This document shows, piece after piece, positions 44,975 through 53,413 of a stretch of 64,000 nt of DNA; position 1 is the stretch's first letter, and each line of letters starts with the position of its first letter. The notes under the pieces are model-generated. The model saw nothing but the letters and a program-made list of their open reading frames with translations, was not told where the DNA came from and made no database searches. The translations under genes and the position numbers were made by a program. The stretch is from Streptomyces griseoaurantiacus (lineage in GTDB: Bacteria; Actinomycetota; Actinomycetes; Streptomycetales; Streptomycetaceae), in the NCBI GenBank assembly GCA_014656015.1, contig BNBP01000002.1, positions 1 through 64,000 on the forward strand, in the 5' to 3' direction.

Positions 44975-45913
44975 GGGACCGTCCTTCGCGGCACCGGTGT
45001 CCGGCCCGGGTGTGAGAGCCGCCCCGGCGCGGATCAGGAGCGAGCGCATCCACCGGTGCGCGGGGTCGCCGGTCAGACGCGGATGCCACAGCATCGGGTA
45101 GTCGAAGGAGGGGAACCGCTCCGGCGCCTCGGCCACACGCACCCCGGGTTCCCGCAGGAGGCCGACGAGCCGCCTGGGTACTGTCGCGATCAGACGGGTC
45201 CCGCGCACGGCGGCGGCAGCCGCGGCGAAATAGGGAACGGTCAGCCCGGCGGGCGGGCGAATGCCGAGCCGCTCCAAGTGCGCCTCCACCAGCATGCGCC
45301 CGCTCTCCAGGGCCGCCACTCCGGCATGCGGATACGCCCCCAGGTCGGCCGGCGTCAGCCGGTCCCGGGTCAGCGGGTGGTCTTCGGCCAGCACGCACAC
45401 GTGATCCTCGGTGAACAGCACGTGCCTGGACATCTGGGGAGGCACCGACGTCGGGACGAACGCCATGTCCACGCGGCCTCGTTCGAGATCGTCGAATGTG
45501 GTGGGACCGACCGGCTCCACGACCAGTGAAATGCCCTGGGCCTGCTCGAAGAACGCAGAGAAAACAGCGTTTCCGAGTACGGCCAGGAAATAGTCGGACG
45601 CCGCTATGCGGATCTGTCCGTTCGCCGTCGAGGGATCGAAATCGTCCTCGGTCACCAGGCTCCGCAGTCTGGGCAGTAGGTCCGAGAGTTCGGCCTGGAT
45701 GTGACGGGCGCGTGGCGTGAGGACGTAACCGGTGGCGGTGCGTACGAGCAACTCGTCACCGAATGCCTCCCGCAGCCTGCTCAGGGTGCGGCTCATCGCC
45801 GATTGGCTGAGGTGGAAACGGGCCGCCGCACGTGAGACATGGCGTTCGTCCAGCAGCACGTCAAGTGCCTTGAGCAAGTTCAGATCAACGCTCTCGATAT
45901 GCATGTGGCGCAT
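44948..45913 (-). CDS. LysR family transcriptional regulator
   Basis: 321 aa. N-terminal winged HTH: DLNLLKALDVLLDERHVSRA followed by FHLSQSAMSRTLSRLREAFG, then the LysR substrate-binding domain from about residue 95 (IRIAASDYFLAVLGN; DMAFVPTSVP). This subgroup resembles NodD/LinR/PcpR-like regulators of aromatic degradation. ATG at 45913, with 45904 as an alternative. It is divergent from the aldehyde dehydrogenase gene, 102 bp apart, so it probably activates the dehydrogenase operon in response to an aromatic ligand. A dyad CATGC-N8-GCATG (45929-45946) in the gap is a candidate site. Confidence 0.88.
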   Translation of the reverse strand: MRHMHIESVDLNLLKALDVLLDERHVSRAAARFHLSQSAMSRTLSRLREAFGDELLVRTATGYVLTPRARHIQAELSDLLPRLRSLVTEDDFDPSTANGQIRIAASDYFLAVLGNAVFSAFFEQAQGISLVVEPVGPTTFDDLERGRVDMAFVPTSVPPQMSRHVLFTEDHVCVLAEDHPLTRDRLTPADLGAYPHAGVAALESGRMLVEAHLERLGIRPPAGLTVPYFAAAAAAVRGTRLIATVPRRLVGLLREPGVRVAEAPERFPSFDYPMLWHPRLTGDPAHRWMRSLLIRAGAALTPGPDTGAAKDGPSGEQSLSE

Positions 45914-45928
45914 ATTAACAGTGCTTGA

Positions 45929-45946
45929 CATGCATTTGACGGCATG
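45929..45946. promoter_or_regulatory. candidate LysR-binding dyad
   Basis: CATGC-N8-GCATG lies in the divergent gap between the LysR gene and the aldehyde dehydrogenase gene, overlapping TTGACATGCATTTGACG. Position fits a LysR activator site; no footprint-level support. Confidence 0.4.
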
Positions 45947-46015
45947 CCCAGTCGCGATGGAGGGTCGATGTGAAGCCCACTGCGGGCATTCTTCGAACGT
46001 CCCTGGAGGACAACG

Positions 46016-47527
46016 ATGAATCACCGGACCGCATCCTCGTCGTCGGCATCGCGGACGGGACAGCCACGAAAGGGGCCCTCCGAATACGGGTATTTCAGTG
46101 ACGGCAAGTGGCTCACGGCAGAGGCCGGAACATTCGAGGACTTCGACCCGTGGACGGAGGAGGTCTTCGCCGTCGCCGCCCGTTGCGGGCGCGCGGAGAC
46201 GGCGGCGGCGATCACCGCCGCCGACCGGGCCTTTCCTGCCTGGGCCCGAACCACTCCGGCCGAGAAAGCCGGCATCCTGCGCAGGGCCGCGGCCATCGTG
46301 GAGCGGCGCAGCGAGGAACTGGCCGAGACGATGGCCAGGGAGACCGGGACCACGCTGCTCAACGGCCGCTTCCAGCTCGGCCTGGTCATACAGCTCATCG
46401 AACAGGCGGCGGGCTGGGCCTACCTCCCCGCCGGTGAAGTGCTGCCCTCCGATTTCCCGGACACCACACAGACCGTGGTGCGCCGTCCGCTCGGGGTGGT
46501 CGCCAGTTTCACCCCCTGGAACGGGGCGCAGATCCTGGCCTGGCGCGCGATCCTCTCGCCGCTCGTCGCCGGTAACACGGTCGTGGTCAAGCCCACCGAG
46601 TTGGCGCCCGTCTCGGCGGGCATCCAGGTAGCCGAGATCCTCCACGAGGCCGGTCTGCCGGCCGGGGTGGTCAACGTGGTGACGCACGGTCCCGGTGAGG
46701 CGGGCCCGATCGCCGACGAGTTCTTCGAGAATCCCGCGGTGCGCTGCGTCAACTTCATCGGCAGCGTCCCCACCGGACGCATGCTGGCCGAGCGTGCCGG
46801 CGCGGCGCTGAAGCGGTCGGTCATGGAACTCGGCGGGTACAACCCGTTGATCGTCCTGGACGACGCCGATCTCGACTACGCGGTGCGCGTGGCCGCGTTC
46901 AGCGCCTTCTTCCACCAGGGGCAGATCTGCCTCAACGCGCGGACGATCCTCGTCCACCGGGACCTGTACGACGTGTTCGTCGAGCGGCTGGTGGCCAAGG
47001 CCGGCGCCCTGCGGGCCGGCTCCCCGCTGGAGGAGGAGACCTTCATCGGACCGTTGATCACACCCGAGGCTCTGAGCCGCGTCGACGAGCGCGTGCGGGA
47101 CGCCGTGGCGAAGGGAGCCCGGCTGCTGACCGGCGGCACCCATGACGGGCCGGTCTACGCCCCCACCGTTCTGGCGGACGTGCCGGACGACGCGGCCGTC
47201 TCGGTGGAGGAGACGTTCGGACCGGTGGTCGTCGTACGGTCGGTCGAGAGCGCCGACGAGGCCGTCGACCTCGCCAACCGCCTCGAGTACGGGCTCACTT
47301 CGGCGATCATCTCCGGGGACACCCATCGTGCCGTCCGTCTGTCGGAGCGTATCCGGGCCGGCTCGGTGCGTATCAACCTGCCCACCATCGACGACGAGAT
47401 ACAGGCGCCGATCGGTGGTGTGCGCGACAGCGGTTGGGGCCGCAGCGGTCCCCATTCCCTTCACGACTTCACCGACCAGATCGCCGTCACCGTGCAGAGC
47501 GGTGAGCGTCGGCTGCCGTCGTTCTGA
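46016..47527 (+). CDS. aldehyde dehydrogenase (benzaldehyde/vanillin dehydrogenase-like)
   Basis: 503 aa. Motifs: FTPWNGAQILAWRAILSPLV with the NAD-binding region NTVVVKPTELAPVS, the base Glu in KRSVMELGGYNPLIVLDDAD, and the nucleophile Cys in FFHQGQICLNARTILVHRDL. The first half is similar to vanillin/benzaldehyde dehydrogenases of aromatic degradation. It oxidises an aldehyde to the acid with NAD(P)+. ATG at 46016 with GGAGG 6 nt upstream. It is followed 18 bp later by an alcohol dehydrogenase, so the pair would convert an aromatic alcohol to its acid. Confidence 0.88.
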   Translation: MNHRTASSSSASRTGQPRKGPSEYGYFSDGKWLTAEAGTFEDFDPWTEEVFAVAARCGRAETAAAITAADRAFPAWARTTPAEKAGILRRAAAIVERRSEELAETMARETGTTLLNGRFQLGLVIQLIEQAAGWAYLPAGEVLPSDFPDTTQTVVRRPLGVVASFTPWNGAQILAWRAILSPLVAGNTVVVKPTELAPVSAGIQVAEILHEAGLPAGVVNVVTHGPGEAGPIADEFFENPAVRCVNFIGSVPTGRMLAERAGAALKRSVMELGGYNPLIVLDDADLDYAVRVAAFSAFFHQGQICLNARTILVHRDLYDVFVERLVAKAGALRAGSPLEEETFIGPLITPEALSRVDERVRDAVAKGARLLTGGTHDGPVYAPTVLADVPDDAAVSVEETFGPVVVVRSVESADEAVDLANRLEYGLTSAIISGDTHRAVRLSERIRAGSVRINLPTIDDEIQAPIGGVRDSGWGRSGPHSLHDFTDQIAVTVQSGERRLPSF

Positions 47528-47545
47528 GTGAGAGAGGTGAACACC

Positions 47546-48709
47546 ATGTCTTCCGCACCGCACCTCCCTTCCGGGCCGGACCCGAGCGGTGCCGCGGTGG
47601 GCGCGCGGCGTCGCGTCACCGCGGCCGTGGCCGACGCCGCCGGCGCACCGTTCGCCCTTGCCGAGCTGGAGATCGACGCGCCGAGGGCCGACGAGGCCCT
47701 GATACGGATCGACGCCGTGGGCGTGTGCCACGCCGACGTCCAGGCACGGACCGGCGCGCTGCCGGTCCCGGCACCGCTGGTGGCCGGCCACGAGGGCACC
47801 GGAACGGTCGAGGAAGTGGGCGGTTCGGTGACCGGGCTGCGGCCCGGCGACCGGGTCGTGCTGACCTTCGACTCCTGCGGGCGCTGCGGCCCCTGCCGGG
47901 CCGGTGTCCCCAGCCAGTGTCACCGGTTCGTGTCCCGCAACTTCACCGCGGGTACCCGCGAGGACGGCACCGCGCGCCTGTGGCGCGACGGCGAGCCGGT
48001 GAACGGGAACTTCTTCGGTCAGTCGGCGTTCGCCACACATGCGTTGGTGAACGAGCGCAACGCGGTCGTCGTCGACACCGACCTTCCCGCACGGCTGCTC
48101 GCGCCCTTCGGCTGCGCGGTGCAGACCGGGGCGGGCAGTGTCCTGAACGTCCTCGCGCCCGCGCCCACGGCGCCGGTGGTGGTGATCGGCGCCGGTGCCG
48201 TGGGCCTGTCGGCGGTGATGACGGCCGCCCTGGAAAACCGCACGGTGATCGCCGTGGACACCCGTGACAGCCGGCTGGACCTGGCCCTCGATGTCGGCGC
48301 CACGCATGTGGTCAACGCGTCCCGTGGCGCCACCGACGAAGGGGTGCGGTCGATACTCGGCGGCGGCGCCTCTCACATCGTGGAGAGCAGCGGGTCTCCG
48401 GCGGCGCTGGGGGACGGCATCCGGGCCCTCGCGAGTGGCGGCACCATCGCCGTCGTGGGGACCGCCCGGGCCGGCACCACCGTCCCGCTGGACGTCATGG
48501 ACCTGGTCAATGGCAGTAAACGCCTCGTCGGCGTGGTGGAGGGAGCGTCGCGCCCCCACGAACTCATCCCCCGTCTGGTGGCCATGGCGGAACGCGGGGA
48601 CCTGCCGTTCGACCGGCTGGTGACCACCTTCCCGTTGAGCGACATCGACGCCTGGACCCAGGCGGTCGAGAGCGGCGAGGCCGTCAAGCCGGTCCTGCTG
48701 CCGGCCTGA
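47546..48709 (+). CDS. zinc-dependent alcohol dehydrogenase (aryl-alcohol dehydrogenase-like)
   Basis: 387 aa, MDR superfamily. Catalytic zinc ligands are in VGVCHADVQA (Cys) and AGHEGTGTVEEVG (His-Glu). Structural zinc cysteines are in DSCGRCGPCRAGVPSQCHRF. The Rossmann motif is VVVIGAGAVGLSAVMTA. It oxidises a primary alcohol to the aldehyde used by the upstream dehydrogenase. The ATG at 47546 is preferred (GAGAGG upstream) over the GTG at 47528. It overlaps the convergent ATP-binding protein gene by 26 bp. Confidence 0.88.
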   Translation: MSSAPHLPSGPDPSGAAVGARRRVTAAVADAAGAPFALAELEIDAPRADEALIRIDAVGVCHADVQARTGALPVPAPLVAGHEGTGTVEEVGGSVTGLRPGDRVVLTFDSCGRCGPCRAGVPSQCHRFVSRNFTAGTREDGTARLWRDGEPVNGNFFGQSAFATHALVNERNAVVVDTDLPARLLAPFGCAVQTGAGSVLNVLAPAPTAPVVVIGAGAVGLSAVMTAALENRTVIAVDTRDSRLDLALDVGATHVVNASRGATDEGVRSILGGGASHIVESSGSPAALGDGIRALASGGTIAVVGTARAGTTVPLDVMDLVNGSKRLVGVVEGASRPHELIPRLVAMAERGDLPFDRLVTTFPLSDIDAWTQAVESGEAVKPVLLPA

Positions 48710-49187
48710 ACCCCTCGCGGGCCTCGGACCCCAGTCGAGGACCGAGCCGGGCGCCCTGGGGCAGGGGGCACAACGCCCACACCGTCTTGCCCGGGCCGGG
48801 GCGGCCCTGTACGCCCCAGTCGGTGGCGAGTGCCTCGACGAGGAGCAGTCCGCGTCCCGCGTCCTCCTCGGGGGCGGGGGTCCCGCGCACCGGGAAGGCG
48901 GGGTGGGTGTCGGTGACCTCGATCCGGAGCGTGCCCCGGGTCTCGTCGCGGAGCAGGGACAGGGCGAAGTCCCGTCCCGGGACCCGGCCGTGGAGGACCG
49001 CGTTCGCGGCGAGTTCCGCGACGACCAGTACGGCGGTGTCGTGCGCCTCGGTGCCGTGCGGGAGGCCCCACTCGGCGAGCTGATGCGCGGCGAGCAGCCG
49101 GGCGAGGCGGGCACCACGGCGGGTGGCGGAGAAGCGCTGACGGAACGCGTCCACCGGGACGGCGCTTCGGACGTGAGGGATCGGCAT
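48684..49187 (-). CDS. HATPase_c anti-sigma-factor-like ATP-binding regulatory protein
   Basis: 167 aa. A stand-alone GHKL/HATPase_c domain of the SpoIIAB/RsbW type: N-box VLVVAELAANAVLHGRVPGR, G1-type DTHPAFPVRGTP, and GRGLLLVEALATDWG. No histidine-kinase dimerisation domain is present. Such proteins occur in Streptomyces beside WhiJ-like XRE/DUF397 gene pairs, as here, and are thought to act as regulatory partners. ATG at 49187. Divergent from the XRE gene. Confidence 0.85.
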   Translation of the reverse strand: MPIPHVRSAVPVDAFRQRFSATRRGARLARLLAAHQLAEWGLPHGTEAHDTAVLVVAELAANAVLHGRVPGRDFALSLLRDETRGTLRIEVTDTHPAFPVRGTPAPEEDAGRGLLLVEALATDWGVQGRPGPGKTVWALCPLPQGARLGPRLGSEAREGFRPAAGPA

Positions 49188-49394
49188 GCGGTCCAACCTG
49201 CCGAGGTGCTCCGGCCGTCCGGCAGGTCCGCGGCCGATACAGATCGCGCTGTACTGGTCGGCCCACTGGACCGGACCGGTCGCTGTACGTGACGATGCAT
49301 GCGCCGAGCGTGGCGCAGCGCGGACGGCGGACGGTACGGCAGGCGTCGGGCCCGGCACACACACGGCCCGGCGGCACGGATGAAGGCGGCCGCG

Positions 49395-50261
49395 ATGGCG
49401 ACGGGCAACGGCGGCGGGAAAGCGGGGCAGGGCGGGGGCGGTGGCTGCGAGCCGGAACTCTCGGACAGCCTGCGGACGTTCGGGGCGGTCCTCAAGGTCC
49501 TGCGGGAGGAGGCACGCCTGACTCAGGAGCAGTTCGCGCCGCTGGTGCGGTACTCGGTCGCGTACGTCGCGAAGATCGAACAGGGCAAACGGTTCCCGCC
49601 GAGGGACCTGCTGGACCGCGCAGAGGAGGTGCTGGGCGCGGTCGCGGGACGGGTCTTGAGGGCGGCGGCGAAGAGCCTCACGCGGAAGGCGGGGCTGGCG
49701 TCGTGGTTCCGGCAGTGGGCGGCGGTCGAGGAGGAGGCGGTGTCGCTCTACGCGTACGAATGCCGTGCCGTTCCCGGGCTGTTGCAGCCTGAGCCGTACA
49801 TCCGCGCGATCTTCGAGCGGCGGCTGCCTCCGTTGTCCGAGGAACAGATCGAGCATCAGGTCGCGGCACGGCTGGAACGCCAGCAGCTGCTGACCGAGCG
49901 ATCTCACACGGCCTTCAGCTTCGTCATCGAACAGGCCTTGCTGGAGAGGCACATGGGCGGCCCGACGGTCACCCGGCACCTGCTGGAGCACCTGCTGGAG
50001 CAGGGGTCTCGAAGGAACGTCGAGCTCCAGGTGATGCCTCTGCGTCAGTACGACCACGCGGGCATCGACGGCTTGATGTACCTGGCCGAGACGTCCCGGC
50101 ACGAGTGGGTGGGCTACTCCGAGGGCCAGCAGTCGAGCGTTCTCATCACAGCGCCGAAGGACGTAAGCGCCATGCTCCAGCGCTATGGCAAGCTGCGTTC
50201 ACAGGCCCTCGGCCGTGAGGCCACGGTGAGCCTGCTGGAGCAGATGCGAGGAGCGCTATGA
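49395..50261 (+). CDS. XRE-family regulator with DUF5753 domain (WhiJ-like)
   Basis: 288 aa. The N-terminal HTH is LKVLREEARLTQEQFAPLVR followed by YSVAYVAKIEQGKRFPPRDL. The C-terminal DUF5753 region includes YECRAVPGLLQPEPYIRAIF and the aromatic/hydrophobic blocks VIEQALLERHMGG and NVELQVMPLRQYDHAGIDG. The ATG at 49395 has GAAGG 8 nt upstream; an ATG at 49380 is possible. Its ATGA overlap with the DUF397 gene makes the WhiJ-type regulator/partner pair typical of Streptomyces. Confidence 0.88.
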   Translation: MATGNGGGKAGQGGGGGCEPELSDSLRTFGAVLKVLREEARLTQEQFAPLVRYSVAYVAKIEQGKRFPPRDLLDRAEEVLGAVAGRVLRAAAKSLTRKAGLASWFRQWAAVEEEAVSLYAYECRAVPGLLQPEPYIRAIFERRLPPLSEEQIEHQVAARLERQQLLTERSHTAFSFVIEQALLERHMGGPTVTRHLLEHLLEQGSRRNVELQVMPLRQYDHAGIDGLMYLAETSRHEWVGYSEGQQSSVLITAPKDVSAMLQRYGKLRSQALGREATVSLLEQMRGAL

Positions 50262-50455
50262 GTACCACTGAAACTGAACTGGCATGGTTCAAGAGCAGTT
50301 ACAGCGGCAGCTCCGGTGACAACTGCGTCGAGGTCGCCGTGCGCACCGCGGCCGTCCTCGTCCGGGACTCCAAGGATACGGACCGGCGCGCGCTGGCCGT
50401 GTCCCGGGACGCCTGGGCCGCGTTCACGGCGCTGGCGGCGGGCTCGCGCCGCTGA
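50258..50455 (+). CDS. DUF397 domain small protein
   Basis: 65 aa. LAWFKSSYSGSSGDNCVEVA, VLVRDSKD and FTALAAGSR are the DUF397 hallmark. It overlaps the upstream XRE gene by 4 bp (ATGA), so translation is coupled. Family members near WhiJ-like regulators are thought to be binding partners; the molecular role is unresolved. Confidence 0.9.
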   Translation: MSTTETELAWFKSSYSGSSGDNCVEVAVRTAAVLVRDSKDTDRRALAVSRDAWAAFTALAAGSRR

Positions 50456-50498
50456 ACCGCCGGCGAGGACGGCGTGCGTCGCCGCCCCCGCCGGTGCG

Positions 50499-51518
50499 TC
50501 ACGGAGCCACGTCCACCAGGACCTTGCCGACCGCGCCCTCCGCCACCGCGCGTTGGGCCTCGGCGGTGCGGTCGAGCGGGAAGCGGTGCAGGGGCAGGCC
50601 GTGCTCCTCGCCGACCGGGAGGGCGCCGTCGCGCAGGGCGGCGGAGACGTCCTCGGCGCCGGCGGCGAGCGCCTTCGGGCCGACCGTGTAGAGGACCAGG
50701 AACTGGAACCTCGTGTTGAGGGTCATGTTCTGGCGCACGTCGAGCGCGACCGGCTTGTTGCCGTCGTTGGCGTACGTGGCGATCGTGCCGCGGGTCGCGA
50801 GGACGGCCAGGTCGAGGTCGAGGTTGGCGCCGAGGGCGACCTCGGCGACGATGTCGACGCCGTTCGGGGCGAGGGCGCGGATCTCGGCGGCCGGGTCGCC
50901 CTCGCGGTAGTTGACCACGTGGTCGGCGCCGGCGGCCTTGGCCAGCCGCGCCTTCTCGGGGCCGCTGACCGTGCTGATCACGGTGGCCCCGGCCCAGCGG
51001 GCGAGCTGGATCACGGCGTGCCCGACCGCGCCGGCGCCGCCCGCGGCGAGCACGACCTTGCCCTCCAGCGCGCCCGGCGACAGCCGGTCCGGCGCGTCCT
51101 CGGCGACGGTGAGCGCGCGGTGGGCGGTGAGCGCGGGAACGCCGAGCGCGGCGGCGACGTCGAAGCCGACCTCGTCGGGGAGCGGGGCGGTCCGCTCGAC
51201 GGGGACGACCGTGTACTCGGCGGCGGTGCCGGTGGGGCGTCCGCCGGCGGCCATGTGGAGCCAGACCCGCTGTCCGACGCGGCCGGCGTCCACGCCCTCG
51301 CCCACGGCGTCGATCACGCCGCCGGCGTCGTGGTGCGGGGTGTACTCGGGGAACGCCAGGGAGCCGTTGGCGCCCTGGCGGGCCTTCCAGTCGGTCGGGT
51401 TGACGCCGGAGACGGCGACGCGCACGCGGACCTCGCCGGGTCCGGGCTCGGGCAGGTCGCGCTCGACGAGTTCGAGTACCTCGGGGCCGCCGTTGGCGCG
51501 GTAGATGATGGCCTTCAT
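50499..51518 (-). CDS. NADPH:quinone reductase-like MDR oxidoreductase
   Basis: 339 aa, zinc-free MDR family. Starts MKAIIYRANGGPEVLELVER, with VRVAVSGVNPTDWKARQG in the catalytic domain and the NADPH Rossmann motif VLAAGGAGAVGHAVIQLARW near residue 150. No zinc-ligand Cys/His set is visible, as expected for quinone reductases. It reduces quinones or enones with NADPH. ATG at 51518 with AAGGACGG upstream. The aldo/keto reductase lies 145 bp upstream on the same strand, and the two may form a stress-response unit. Confidence 0.87.
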   Translation of the reverse strand: MKAIIYRANGGPEVLELVERDLPEPGPGEVRVRVAVSGVNPTDWKARQGANGSLAFPEYTPHHDAGGVIDAVGEGVDAGRVGQRVWLHMAAGGRPTGTAAEYTVVPVERTAPLPDEVGFDVAAALGVPALTAHRALTVAEDAPDRLSPGALEGKVVLAAGGAGAVGHAVIQLARWAGATVISTVSGPEKARLAKAAGADHVVNYREGDPAAEIRALAPNGVDIVAEVALGANLDLDLAVLATRGTIATYANDGNKPVALDVRQNMTLNTRFQFLVLYTVGPKALAAGAEDVSAALRDGALPVGEEHGLPLHRFPLDRTAEAQRAVAEGAVGKVLVDVAP

Positions 51519-51663
51519 GATCCGTCCTTCGTCCTTGTGCTTGTCCTCGTCCGCCGTCATGCGCGCGGTCGGACGTGGCGTGGGGTGTTCGGGTCGGTGA
51601 GCGCTGTGTCGGTGATGGCTTCGGTGACGCGGTGCGCGGGTGACAACACGCGGAAGCCGCTGG

Positions 51664-52581
51664 TCATTTCCGGGCGTCGGCGGGGGCGGACGCGAGTGCG
51701 TCCAGGGCGGCCAGGGTCTCGGCGTCGAGCGTGACGTGCGCGGTCGCCAGGTTGGCCTCGAGGTGGGCGGCGTCGGCGGTGCCGGGGATGAGGAGCACGT
51801 TCGGCGCGTGGTGCAGCAGCCAGGCGAGACCGACCTGAGAGGGCGTCACGTCCAGCGATTCGGCCACCCGGCGCACCAGGGGCTCCTCGGTGACCTTGGG
51901 GACGTCCGGGAAGAAGGCGCCGCCCAGGGGGAAGAACGGGACCCAGGCGATGTTCTCGGCCTCGCACAGCCGCAGCATCTCCTCGTCCTCGCGGGAGAGC
52001 AGGCTGTAGGCGTTCTGCACACAGACGATGCCGGCCGGCAGGGCGCGGCGCAGTCCCTCGAGGTCGACGCCGCTGAGGCCGATCTCGCCGATCAGGCCCT
52101 TCTCACGCAGGGCGAGCAGTTCCGCGAGCTGGTCGTCGAGGTCGACCACCTGCTCGCCCTCCGCGCGCAGGCCGGGGCCGACGTCCAGACGGCGCAGGTT
52201 GACGACGTCGAGCCGTTCGACGCCCAGGCCGCGCAGATTGTCCTCGACGGCGGCCCGGAGCTGTGCGGGGCGCTGCGCGAGGCGCAGGGGCAGGGGGCCG
52301 CCGGGGTCGGGGACGGCGCCGACCTTCGTGACGACCAGGACGTCGTCCTCGGGGCGCAGGGCCTCGCGGAGCACGTCGTTGGCGTAGCCGTGGCCGTAGA
52401 AGTCGGCGGTGTCCACGTGGTCGATGCCCAGCTCGACGGCGCGGCGCACCAGCGCGAGGGCCTCCTCGCGGCGGTGGAGCAGGCGGTCGAGCTGGGCGGC
52501 GCCGTAGCCGACGCGGTGGAGTGTGCGGGAACCGAGACGGGCGGTGGGCGCGGGCGCCGGGGCGGGTGTGCCGGTTGTCAT
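51664..52581 (-). CDS. aldo/keto reductase
   Basis: 305 aa TIM-barrel NADPH oxidoreductase. Family signatures: GIDHVDTADFYGHGYAND with Asp-Tyr of the tetrad, VLVVTKVG (Lys), and NLRRLDVGP. The usual catalytic His position in the WxxH strand reads NLRRLD here, a substitution common in some AKR subfamilies. C-terminal VLLIPGTADAAHLEANLATA binds NADPH. ATG at 52581. Upstream is a dyad TGACAGA-N8-TCTGTCA. Confidence 0.85.
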   Translation of the reverse strand: MTTGTPAPAPAPTARLGSRTLHRVGYGAAQLDRLLHRREEALALVRRAVELGIDHVDTADFYGHGYANDVLREALRPEDDVLVVTKVGAVPDPGGPLPLRLAQRPAQLRAAVEDNLRGLGVERLDVVNLRRLDVGPGLRAEGEQVVDLDDQLAELLALREKGLIGEIGLSGVDLEGLRRALPAGIVCVQNAYSLLSREDEEMLRLCEAENIAWVPFFPLGGAFFPDVPKVTEEPLVRRVAESLDVTPSQVGLAWLLHHAPNVLLIPGTADAAHLEANLATAHVTLDAETLAALDALASAPADARK

Positions 52582-52603
52582 GCGGGCAGCCTAGGAGAAC
52601 GAA

Positions 52604-52625
52604 TGACAGATGACAAATTCTGTCA
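52604..52625. promoter_or_regulatory. operator-like dyad upstream of the aldo/keto reductase
   Basis: TGACAGA-N8-TCTGTCA, 23 bp upstream of the aldo/keto reductase start, in an AT-richer patch. It is suited to a dimeric repressor such as HxlR, MarR or TetR; no such gene is adjacent. Confidence 0.5.
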
Positions 52626-52657
52626 GTCCAATCTCTCGTCCCAGGGCGCTGCGGCTC

Positions 52658-53086
52658 TCACGGTGCGGCCGTCAGCGTGACCGTGCCCTCGGCGATGCGG
52701 TGGACGCGGGGCAGCGGCAGGCCCGTGGCGCTGAGCTCGACCAGGCTCACCTGGACGTGGGCCGTGCCCGCCGCGTAGGTGCGCGTGCCGGTGGCCGTGC
52801 GGGTCCAGCGGTGGGTGGCGCCGTCACAGAGGGCGGAGGTGCTGCCGATGCCGTGGTGGACGCGCGGGTCGGCCTGGGACAGGGAGACGGAGAGGAAGAC
52901 GGGACCGGCCGCGGGGGCGCAGCGGTAGCTGCCGGTGAGGGTGGGGTGCCCGGTGGCGGTGAGCGGGGCGGTGGAGTCGACGGTGATCTCGTCGACGGGC
53001 ACGGCGGCGGTGCGGGCGGCGGCCGCGGGGGCGGCGGTGAGAAGCAGGGCGCCGGCGAGGGCCGGGACGAGGAGGGAGGGGCGCAT
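52658..53086 (-). CDS. small secreted DUF6299-type protein
   Basis: 142 aa. Signal peptide MRPSLLVPALAGALLLTAAP ending near TAAPAAAARTAA. The mature part (VDEITVDSTAPLTATGHPTL; GSYRCAPAAGPVFLSVSLSQ; ALCDGATHRWTRT; LPLPRVHRIAEGTV) has two cysteines likely to pair and a beta-sandwich look, as in the DUF6299 family. Function unknown. ATG at 53086 with AAGGAG 5 nt upstream. Confidence 0.72.
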   Translation of the reverse strand: MRPSLLVPALAGALLLTAAPAAAARTAAVPVDEITVDSTAPLTATGHPTLTGSYRCAPAAGPVFLSVSLSQADPRVHHGIGSTSALCDGATHRWTRTATGTRTYAAGTAHVQVSLVELSATGLPLPRVHRIAEGTVTLTAAP

Positions 53087-53413
53087 GGGGCTCCTTCGGC
53101 GAGGCGGGTGGAGTCGCCGGTTACCTTCCACGGGCATCCGCGGGGTCACGGCCGGGGCGGCACGGTCACTCCCGTGGCCCACGGGACGGAGCGCGGGCGG
53201 GCCGGAGCCCCCGGTGGAGGTCCCCGGTGGAGGTCCCCGGTGTCAAGCCGCACCGTCGATCATGATCAGAATCACAATCGAACGGTACGGGGACGAGCCC
53301 CCTCTACCGCACGTTTAACTGATCCCCGAAACGCGAAGCGGCGTCACGGCCCACGATTTCCGTCGGGCCTTTTTCGCCCTGCCCGCGGACGTCACCGCAG
53401 GAAAGGATTTCTC
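53087..53413. promoter_or_regulatory. upstream region of the isonitrile/PKS cluster
   Basis: A 327 bp gap between divergent genes. It holds a 13-bp tandem repeat CCCCGGTGGAGGT (2.7 copies, 53209-53243) and an AT-richer stretch at 53250-53330 likely to contain the cluster promoter (for example around TACGGGGACGAGCCCCCTCT). No gene is supported. The oxygenase GTG is preceded by AAAGGA. Confidence 0.45.

Noticed and set aside
44948..49495. A 1515-residue minus-strand open frame spanning the LysR gene and the antisense of the aldehyde and alcohol dehydrogenase genes
   Set aside because: Only its last 321 codons (LysR) look like protein. The rest is Arg/Gly/His-biased antisense of well-supported genes, a common artefact at high GC.
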